IMG/VR virus record: IMGVR_UViG_3300006920_000316
Span: 1-21,301 of that record
Direction: 5' to 3' (one strand)
Origin: a virus
DNA: 21,301 bases
Both the position numbers and the translations under genes were made by a program. The notes under the pieces were generated by a model. That model saw only the letters and a program-made list of their open reading frames with translations, was not told the DNA's origin and searched no databases. Positions 16,262 to 21,301 of this stretch are shown here, one piece after another; the first letter of the stretch is position 1, and every line of letters starts with the position of its first letter.

Positions 16262-16609
16262 TTATACTTCGTCTGAAGCAGGAGGTGTTTCTTTAGAAAC
16301 CTCTGCTTTACGAGCTTTAGTTTCTTGATCTTTCTTAAGGGCTACTTCCATAGCTACCTTACGATCTTCTTTAATTTTAGCTGCATTTGAAGCTTCATCT
16401 TCAATAGCTTTAAGTTCTTCTCTTGACTTATAGAGGGTCTCTAGGTCATTAGCTATTGTAGAGATATTTCCCTTCATAGCTTGTGCATTGGTTACATTCT
16501 TTGCAGAATTACTAATAACAATAGCCAGAACCTTTTCTGTGTTATCAATAGCCCTGTTAAGCATAGCTACCGTAATGCCTCTACCTTTTAGGTTATCAGT
16601 TAGTGCCAT
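16262..16609 (-). CDS. Small helical protein in the head module (115 aa; start set at 16609)
   Basis: A 115-residue helical protein starting MALTDNLKGRGITVAMLNRA. Two in-frame ATGs lie upstream (16615, 16624), but GAGGA sits eight bases before 16609 and would be too close to, or inside, the others. Residues 60-105 are charged and heptad-like (SREELKAIEDEASNAAKIKE). The gene overlaps the end of the previous gene by 14 bases. No membrane segment or known motif is visible. Its place between portal and scaffold suggests a minor head or assembly factor, without direct evidence. Confidence 0.6.
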   Translation of the reverse strand: MALTDNLKGRGITVAMLNRAIDNTEKVLAIVISNSAKNVTNAQAMKGNISTIANDLETLYKSREELKAIEDEASNAAKIKEDRKVAMEVALKKDQETKARKAEVSKETPPASDEV

Positions 16610-16952
16610 CTTCATTGTCCTCATCGTTGTTCTCCATCAAGAATGGAGCATTGCGAGCATACATATCATACTCAGCTAGTTTACCCTTAACAGAACCAAG
16701 AGCTAGTACATTGTGAAATAGACTTTCTCTTAGATCGGTCTCGTGTAGGTTAGTCTGGGTCCATCTTAGAAATAGGTCCAGAAGTATTTCGGCGTATGCT
16801 TCATCGAAGAAAGCTTCCCTCTCTCGATTAGCAACTTCACCACGATGGGCAAAGATGGCCTGATAATGTGGTTTACGCCCTTCCATATCACCTTTCTTCA
16901 TGACGTGGAAGAAGCGCTCCCTCATTTCTGATTTAGTGTCCTCAGTATTCAT
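16596..16952 (-). CDS. Hypothetical protein directly after the portal gene (118 aa)
   Basis: A 118-residue soluble, helical protein. The ATG follows the portal stop without a gap, and AAGGA lies six bases upstream inside the portal gene. Landmarks: MRERFFHVMKKGDMEGRKPH, then IFAHRGEVANREREAFFDEAYAEI (quoted only in part here), LFLRWTQTNLHETDLRESLF and an acidic Asn/Asp/Glu tail. I do not recognise the family. Position alone suggests a head-assembly or packaging accessory role. It overlaps the next gene by 14 bases. Confidence 0.6.
   Translation of the reverse strand: MNTEDTKSEMRERFFHVMKKGDMEGRKPHYQAIFAHRGEVANREREAFFDEAYAEILLDLFLRWTQTNLHETDLRESLFHNVLALGSVKGKLAEYDMYARNAPFLMENNDEDNEDGTN
16618..16622 (-). 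promoter_or_regulatory. Ribosome-binding site that fixes the start at 16609
   Basis: Minus-strand GAGGA lies eight bases before the ATG at 16609 and only two bases before the ATG at 16615, and it overlaps the ATG at 16624. It is inside the 3' end of the preceding gene. Confidence 0.6.
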
Positions 16953-19202
16953 TTAGTATCCTTGAGGTCCCTCTTGAGGACCTTGCTGTTGCGGCATAGA
17001 CCGTTCAGTGTCGTTACCGGAACCAGCTTGTTTACTAGCTAGTTCGTTAAGTCTTCCCTGAATACCAGATAGGTTTGAAGGACCGTACTGTGATATAAGA
17101 GTATACGCGGCTTGTATCAGTTCTTCTATCTTAGGTTTCTCTGGACGTGCAGTGCCTTCTTTATCGGCCTTGAGCGCCAGTTCAGCCCAGTTCTGGTAGT
17201 GAGTATCCATAGCGATAGCCAACTGCTTCGCATTATCTTGCATAGCATTGTCAGCTTGAGTAGCTAGAAGACGCGCATTCGCCTCTTTAGCCAAGACATC
17301 GTAGGAAGCCTTAAGCTCTTCGATTTCGAGCTGTTTCTTCTGAACCGATTCAGTCTCTTCACGAGCTTTTTGTGCTCTCTCACCGAAACTTGGATCGTTA
17401 TAATCTTCGATAAAGTCCAAAGGATCAAGATCGAGTGCAGCAATAGCCATAGAGGCGAGCCTTGCATCAGCTGTCTCCTTAATTACAACTTGACGACCAC
17501 CCTCAGCGAGCCTCTGCAGAACTGCAGCTACGGCTTCATACTTAATTCGGAGATTCTGGTTAGAGTTTTCCCCTAGGTTAGCAGTCACATTAAAATTAAT
17601 TGTATCTGGGAGGTCCTTTACGTCTAGTGTACGGTATACACCGCCACGATCAATGTATCCACGGTTACCAGAAGCATTCTTCTTGATAGTTTTGTAGACA
17701 CCTTTTACAAAACGCTTAATTCCAGTCTGTACGAAGCGTCTTGCAACGTGCTGAATTCGTGTTTGAGCGGCAGACTGTACCCTTGCTACCTTACTTTCTG
17801 AATTTCCCGATACATATAGGTCATCGTTCAGTCCCTGAGCTGCTTTTGATAGTCCAGTGGCTTGTTCTTTTTGAACTTGCATGGTTTCCAGCAGTGGAAC
17901 TGTTCCGGGAGCTATATTTTCAGGCTGTAACATTTGAACTGCGCCAGCTGGGTTACCAACAGTAGGAATAATAGACTTAGGCTTCATATTTTGAAGCGCA
18001 GAGAAGTCAACTACGTTTGGATCAGCCATTCTTGGCGAGAAGTTAGTCAGATATACGTTCTCAACGAAACCCCGAAGGATCGCTGTGGAAGTAAGTGTGG
18101 ATGAGCGTGTAACGTCTGGCATAGATAGGCCATAGAACTCATATGGTATCTCGATTGGGCATAGTGATGCTAGTTGCACTTCTTCCGCATACTCATCAAG
18201 TATAATCATAGACCCAGAGTATACAACACGTCTCATTTCTGAGATACCGTCACCATCTCTGTCAGCAAATACCCAACACTCAGTAACATTGAAGGACATG
18301 TTCTCATCTAGGTTGGAGATATGCTTATTAAGTTCTGAATTGTATGATTCACCTACAACTTCCTTACGGATAGAACGTTCTGTCCAGAATGTCTTAGATG
18401 AATCTCCATCTAGTTCATCCCACTTGTCGAAGTCCTTTGTGAATACATCTGGGAATCTGACACGAAGATCGCTCTTAGTTACATCATCCTCATCAATACC
18501 TATGTACGAGAAGTCATCAAGTGATTTAGCATTACGGTCAATAGAGAAGTTCTCATGTGGCACTACGTTGAAACGTACACCTGACTCATCATACTTACAC
18601 TTAAGCTTAACATCTTTGTATACGATAATCTGTTCAAACTCACCCGGAGACACTTCTACGGAAGAAGGTTCCGCTACTAGGTCCCCTACGATCTCTACAT
18701 TATCATCACCAAGTAATTCGTCTAGCTTTTCTTCAGTAACTTCATCATACTCTTTGAATTCGTACCTAAAGTCCTCACACCAATCCCAACGGATTATGGA
18801 GTTCTTCCAGAGTAGTCCAGCCTTGGTCCAAGTATTAAGCTTCACCCAACCTTCATTAACTGTGAATATCTCATAGTTAGTTAGGTCTTCAGCTTTCTTG
18901 GTTAGGCTTACCTCTTTAGGTTCTTCAGATAGTGGTGTGAAGTTAGCTATTTTGTTATTGTCGAACAACAGTTCTGACAAGATCGCAGTATACCCATCTA
19001 CAACTTCCGTAGTGGAAGAGTCAACAATGGTGGAAACGCCTTGAGGTGTTAAGTGACCTTTAGCTAGACCAGCATACTCATATGTAGCTTGGTTACGTAC
19101 ATCCTCTAGAGAGGAGTTACCAAGGGTATAATCAGATACTGAAGTGCGTACCTGTTCGATCTCTGCCAGAAACTCTTCATCTGTGAGCTTCTTATGAGCC
19201 AT
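16953..19202 (-). CDS. Portal protein, SU10/P22-like podoviral type (749 aa; start set at 19202)
   Basis: A 749-residue portal. The ATG at 19202 (MAHKKLTDEEFLAEI) has AAGGAG six bases before it; the in-frame ATG at 19256 lies within the previous gene and lacks such a site. Landmarks: an N-terminal helical region with YEYAGLAKGHL and DSSTTEVVDGYTAILSELLF (dimer/wing start), then KAEDLTNYEIFTVNEGWVKL and GLLWKNSIIRWDWCEDF, a wing with EHNFSIDRNAKSLDDFSYIG-like residues seen here as HENFSIDRNAKSL, and a clip/stem region with ATGLSKAAQGLNDDLYVS. A long helical, Gln/Glu-rich C-terminus (about 610-710) could form the barrel. Twelve copies form the DNA channel at the capsid vertex. The length fits this long-portal family. 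Confidence 0.85.
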   Translation of the reverse strand: MAHKKLTDEEFLAEIEQVRTSVSDYTLGNSSLEDVRNQATYEYAGLAKGHLTPQGVSTIVDSSTTEVVDGYTAILSELLFDNNKIANFTPLSEEPKEVSLTKKAEDLTNYEIFTVNEGWVKLNTWTKAGLLWKNSIIRWDWCEDFRYEFKEYDEVTEEKLDELLGDDNVEIVGDLVAEPSSVEVSPGEFEQIIVYKDVKLKCKYDESGVRFNVVPHENFSIDRNAKSLDDFSYIGIDEDDVTKSDLRVRFPDVFTKDFDKWDELDGDSSKTFWTERSIRKEVVGESYNSELNKHISNLDENMSFNVTECWVFADRDGDGISEMRRVVYSGSMIILDEYAEEVQLASLCPIEIPYEFYGLSMPDVTRSSTLTSTAILRGFVENVYLTNFSPRMADPNVVDFSALQNMKPKSIIPTVGNPAGAVQMLQPENIAPGTVPLLETMQVQKEQATGLSKAAQGLNDDLYVSGNSESKVARVQSAAQTRIQHVARRFVQTGIKRFVKGVYKTIKKNASGNRGYIDRGGVYRTLDVKDLPDTINFNVTANLGENSNQNLRIKYEAVAAVLQRLAEGGRQVVIKETADARLASMAIAALDLDPLDFIEDYNDPSFGERAQKAREETESVQKKQLEIEELKASYDVLAKEANARLLATQADNAMQDNAKQLAIAMDTHYQNWAELALKADKEGTARPEKPKIEELIQAAYTLISQYGPSNLSGIQGRLNELASKQAGSGNDTERSMPQQQGPQEGPQGY

Positions 19203-19208
19203 TGGTAT

Positions 19209-19214
19209 CTCCTT
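19209..19214 (-). promoter_or_regulatory. Ribosome-binding site that fixes the portal start at 19202
   Basis: Minus-strand AAGGAG ends six bases before the ATG at 19202. It overlaps the stop of the preceding gene, so portal translation can restart directly after it. Confidence 0.75.
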
Positions 19215-19506
19215 ATTTGCCCAGTAGGCCAGTATTACTCGGGTCTCTTGGATCACCGAACAGCATTACAAATGGGTTAAACCTAGAAGATTTTCCAGCA
19301 CCTACTGGTGCGGGTGATGCTTGTGCTGCAGCTTCCATAAGGGACTGCTGTCTTAACATCTCTTCTTGTTTCTTTAGTTCCGCTAACCTTTTAGCTTCAG
19401 CAATAGCTGCAGCCTGTGGGTTAATCATTCCTGATACCTGTCCATTAGGATCAACTACCTGTTGTCCGAGTGGCGCGAATAGTTTGTCTAGTAATCCATT
19501 AGCCAT
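19213..19506 (-). CDS. Small Ala/Gln-rich helical protein between endolysin and portal (97 aa)
   Basis: A 97-residue protein whose start overlaps the endolysin gene by 8 bases (GAGGC-type site about 10 bases upstream). Residues 27-60 form one long helix rich in Ala, Lys, Glu and Gln (AAAIAEAKRLAELKKQEEML) and are probably a coiled coil. The ends are non-helical, with Pro/Gly-rich tails (ASPAPVGAGKSS, LFGDPRDPSNTG). No membrane segment or catalytic motif is visible, and I do not recognise a family. Upstream of a portal gene such a protein could be a head or packaging accessory. It is not a recognisable small terminase. Confidence 0.6.
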   Translation of the reverse strand: MANGLLDKLFAPLGQQVVDPNGQVSGMINPQAAAIAEAKRLAELKKQEEMLRQQSLMEAAAQASPAPVGAGKSSRFNPFVMLFGDPRDPSNTGLLGK

Positions 19507-20071
19507 ATCTTAAAGCCTCTTCAAATGTTTTAGCGTACCCTGCAATGAGTGTAGCCTTGTCAGTACCGTTAACGATACGTCTTGCGCCAATGTAGTCATC
19601 ACCAAGGTAGTCGCTAAGAGTCTTTCCTGTGAATAGACCTTCTTGCATTCCTACGACAATAATGTACGCGTTAATGTTATCATCTTTTAGAATGATATCT
19701 GGGTTATTAATTAGGTCAATCTCCTTACCTAGTACTGCGGACAGTTTGGCAGTCATCTGACCATAGTTACCAAGCCAAGTTAGTTGTACCCAACCACGAC
19801 CATGATACCTTTCTTTCTTATTATTCCATAGCCAGTTATACGAGCCATAGCGTTTGTTTATTCCCTTACCGTACTCTTCCTTCGCCTTGAACCTGTTTGA
19901 CTCATGATAAGCCGTAGCAAGTATGTAAGCGATCTGCTTGATGTCTTTGACACCAACCTCTAGAGACTTATCTATAAGTGTCAAGAGTGGACCAGCTTGG
20001 AACTCAGGTAGAGAACCATAGAAGAGTTTATCGATTAAGATTTGTTTTCCTTCTTCTCCAAAATACTTCAT
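19499..20071 (-). CDS. Endolysin of the GH19 (chitinase/lysozyme-like) type (190 aa)
   Basis: A 190-residue soluble enzyme, start supported by CGGAG about 8 bases before ATG. Residues 48-66 (AYILATAYHESNRFKAKEE) hold the His-Glu pair (H56, E57) of the GH19 catalytic helix, with a second acidic pair at E65-E66. Residues 90-103 (HGRGWVQLTWLGNYGQ) match the family's Gly-Arg-Gly-x-x-Gln-Leu-Thr-x-x-x-Asn-Tyr substrate-cleft motif. GH19 phage lysins cut the N-acetylmuramic acid/N-acetylglucosamine backbone of peptidoglycan. There is no signal peptide or cell-wall-binding domain, so release probably depends on a holin; the only holin-like gene found is about 17 kb away. It sits in the packaging module, behind a structured leader. 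The C-terminal part (Glu/Tyr-rich helices, ETEALRYG-like end read as EEALRYG) is typical of short lysins. Confidence 0.85.
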   Translation of the reverse strand: MKYFGEEGKQILIDKLFYGSLPEFQAGPLLTLIDKSLEVGVKDIKQIAYILATAYHESNRFKAKEEYGKGINKRYGSYNWLWNNKKERYHGRGWVQLTWLGNYGQMTAKLSAVLGKEIDLINNPDIILKDDNINAYIIVVGMQEGLFTGKTLSDYLGDDYIGARRIVNGTDKATLIAGYAKTFEEALRYG

Positions 20072-20089
20072 ATGTTTCTCCGAATTAAT

Positions 20090-20142
20090 TGAGGGGTAGA
20101 TTTCACATCAGTCGCCCCTCATCGACCGAGGACATGTGTGAA
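20090..20142 (-). promoter_or_regulatory. Structured leader before the endolysin gene: two-part hairpin with possible pseudoknot
   Basis: In the 75-base gap between terminase stop and endolysin start, minus-strand RNA can form a 7-bp stem (20129-20123 with 20114-20108; one G-U pair) closing the 8-base loop AUGAGGGG. An outer 6-bp stem UUCACA/UGUGAA (20142-20137 with 20107-20102) encloses it, with a 7-base bulge on one side. The loop bases UGAGGGG (20121-20115) are fully complementary to CCCCUCA at 20096-20090, 18 bases before the ATG, so a pseudoknot or alternative fold is possible. No U-run follows, so it does not look like an intrinsic terminator. Confidence 0.6.
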
Positions 20143-20146
20143 TCTA

Positions 20147-21301
20147 TTAGAACCAGCTTGTTTCGTCAGCAAGCAAAGCTGTCTGCACGAACCCTTGTCG
20201 GGTAGCAGATAGTCTATGTTGATGAGTTCTGTAACCTTCAAGGCAGATGGCTAGAGCCATGACTTGGTCGTCATTCTCTCCGCTCATCGCTTCCATTTTA
20301 CCTCCATCGGTAACTATGAAGCATTTAAGTTCATCGATAATTTCTTGATCGTTGATCCTAATGTCTCTCTCCTTGATTGCATTTTTAAGATTTGATATGA
20401 TGGCTGGCTTAGTACTTACCGTAGTTTTGAATCCCGGTCTGTCGCCTTCTTCATCAATCATCTTTGCAAGGTTAGTCTGGTAATATAGATTTGGGTAGTT
20501 CATGCTCTTAATACGAGCTAGTGGAGCTACGCCTATACTGTTACTTTCCACGACAAGTAATGCGTGGTTATACATTCGACCCAAGTAGAATAGCAATTCG
20601 CCGTACCTCGTTGGGTCCATGCGGTTGTTTCTATACTTAGCTACAATCTCTCTTTCAGAGTCCATTACAACAGCTACCGAGTAGTCTTGACCTACTCCAA
20701 GTGCTACATCAGCACCAATGACAAACTTCTCATTGTGCTTGTGTTCTCTGAAAACTGTTAGCTCTCCTTGTGGATGCAGATCGAAATATGTAGAACCTTC
20801 CATTAGACGCCTTCGTGCTATTGGAGCTTTAGATTCATACAGATTGAGTGTTGGAACGTCAAATACATTTGATCCTGTACTTACGAACGCTTCTTCAGCC
20901 GTAGCTGGATACTCCTGTTGAAACTTAACTGGACCGGACTCTCCGATCTTCATTCTTCTCCAATACATCTGATCTAGGTTAAGACCGTAAGTATCAGCAT
21001 ATTTCTGTTCGTCTTCCTCTAACTCCCACCCTTCCGGTGCATCCATTCTATATTCAGATGTTATGAACCAAGGTATGAAGATAGGTACATATTCATTTAG
21101 TCCTTTTTCAGCAGACTTCCATAGACGGTAAAACTCACCTGAGATACCATTAGCGGTACTCTCAAGGATAACCTCAGTTCCGGGGGAATTGGGGATACCT
21201 TGGAACATACCTGCAAGTATCTTCTCATCGAATTGCCAAAAGGCAACTTCTGATAGGTGAGCAACTGTTGGAGTAGTACCCCGACCAGCCTCTGGCGAAC
21301 C
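20147..21301 (-). CDS. Terminase large subunit, C-terminal part (384 residues visible; 5' end outside window)
   Basis: The coding frame is open to the right edge; an internal ATG at 21208 is not the start. The visible part begins in the ATPase domain: HLSEVAFW (residues 15-22, Walker B region of this family), then ILESTANG (coupling motif), and IFIPWF. FQQEYPATAEEAF is also a family hallmark. The RNase H-like nuclease domain is complete: FVIGADVALGVGQDYS carries the first catalytic Asp (residue 198), LLVVESNS the Glu (252), and GENDDQVMALAI the last acidic residue (344 or 345). The enzyme translocates DNA into the prohead through the portal and cuts it. All expected catalytic residues in view are present. 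The small subunit is not in this window. Confidence 0.9.
   Translation of the reverse strand, partial: GSPEAGRGTTPTVAHLSEVAFWQFDEKILAGMFQGIPNSPGTEVILESTANGISGEFYRLWKSAEKGLNEYVPIFIPWFITSEYRMDAPEGWELEEDEQKYADTYGLNLDQMYWRRMKIGESGPVKFQQEYPATAEEAFVSTGSNVFDVPTLNLYESKAPIARRRLMEGSTYFDLHPQGELTVFREHKHNEKFVIGADVALGVGQDYSVAVVMDSEREIVAKYRNNRMDPTRYGELLFYLGRMYNHALLVVESNSIGVAPLARIKSMNYPNLYYQTNLAKMIDEEGDRPGFKTTVSTKPAIISNLKNAIKERDIRINDQEIIDELKCFIVTDGGKMEAMSGENDDQVMALAICLEGYRTHQHRLSATRQGFVQTALLADETSWF

Noticed and set aside
18289-18876. A 195-codon, Ser-rich plus-strand open frame opposite the portal gene
   Set aside because: Ser-rich composition is what the complementary strand of Asp/Glu/Lys-rich coding sequence produces; no supporting signals.
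19213-19506. The small protein next to the endolysin as the small terminase subunit
   Set aside because: It lies downstream of the large subunit, and has no helix-turn-helix pattern and only one long helix.
20072-20146. A phage-type RNA polymerase promoter or a sigma-70 promoter before the endolysin
   Set aside because: No match to a T7-like or SP6-like consensus and no clear -10/-35 pair; the sequence is better explained by RNA structure.

Overview
The window is the late structural and packaging region of a lytic tailed phage, most likely a short-tailed (podovirus-like) phage of a marine or aquatic bacterium. Every gene supported here lies on the minus strand, so transcription runs from the right end to the left. 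The genes are almost continuous: gaps are usually under 35 bases, and several stops overlap the next start (TAATG or ATGA). Most starts have a clear Shine-Dalgarno sequence of the AGGAG type. No tRNA, integrase, transposase or CRISPR array was seen. The phage type is inferred from a large-terminase/portal/scaffold/capsid/adaptor/nozzle set resembling the SU10 or phiEco32 type, and from virion proteins that I recall from marine phages. The host cannot be named. A three-TM holin-like protein of the gene-transfer-agent type would fit a proteobacterium.

In transcription order, bases 21301-19213 hold the C-terminal two thirds of the large terminase, a structured 75-base leader, a GH19-type endolysin and a small Ala/Gln-rich protein. 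Bases 19202-14071 hold the head module: portal, two small unknown proteins, a strongly charge-polarised scaffold and an HK97-fold major capsid protein. A strong intrinsic terminator (14019-14050) follows the capsid gene. Bases 14001-12703 hold an acidic unknown protein and the probable head-tail adaptor.

Bases 12690-2763 carry eight genes, mostly beta-rich fibre, spike or adhesin-like virion proteins, several of which share N- or C-terminal modules. Two small membrane proteins (holin-like and XhlA-like) follow at 2761-2010. The probable tail nozzle protein is at 2000-228, and a gene running off the left end begins at 228.

Together the genes package DNA, build the prohead, attach the short tail, equip it with a large receptor-binding set and lyse the cell. 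The lysis genes are split, with the endolysin about 17 kb from the holin candidates. I saw no defence, counter-defence or other novel enzymatic system. The points most worth a second look are a possible pseudoknot leader before the endolysin, the terminator after the capsid gene, the shuffled fibre modules, and the insertion of the whole fibre block between adaptor and nozzle.
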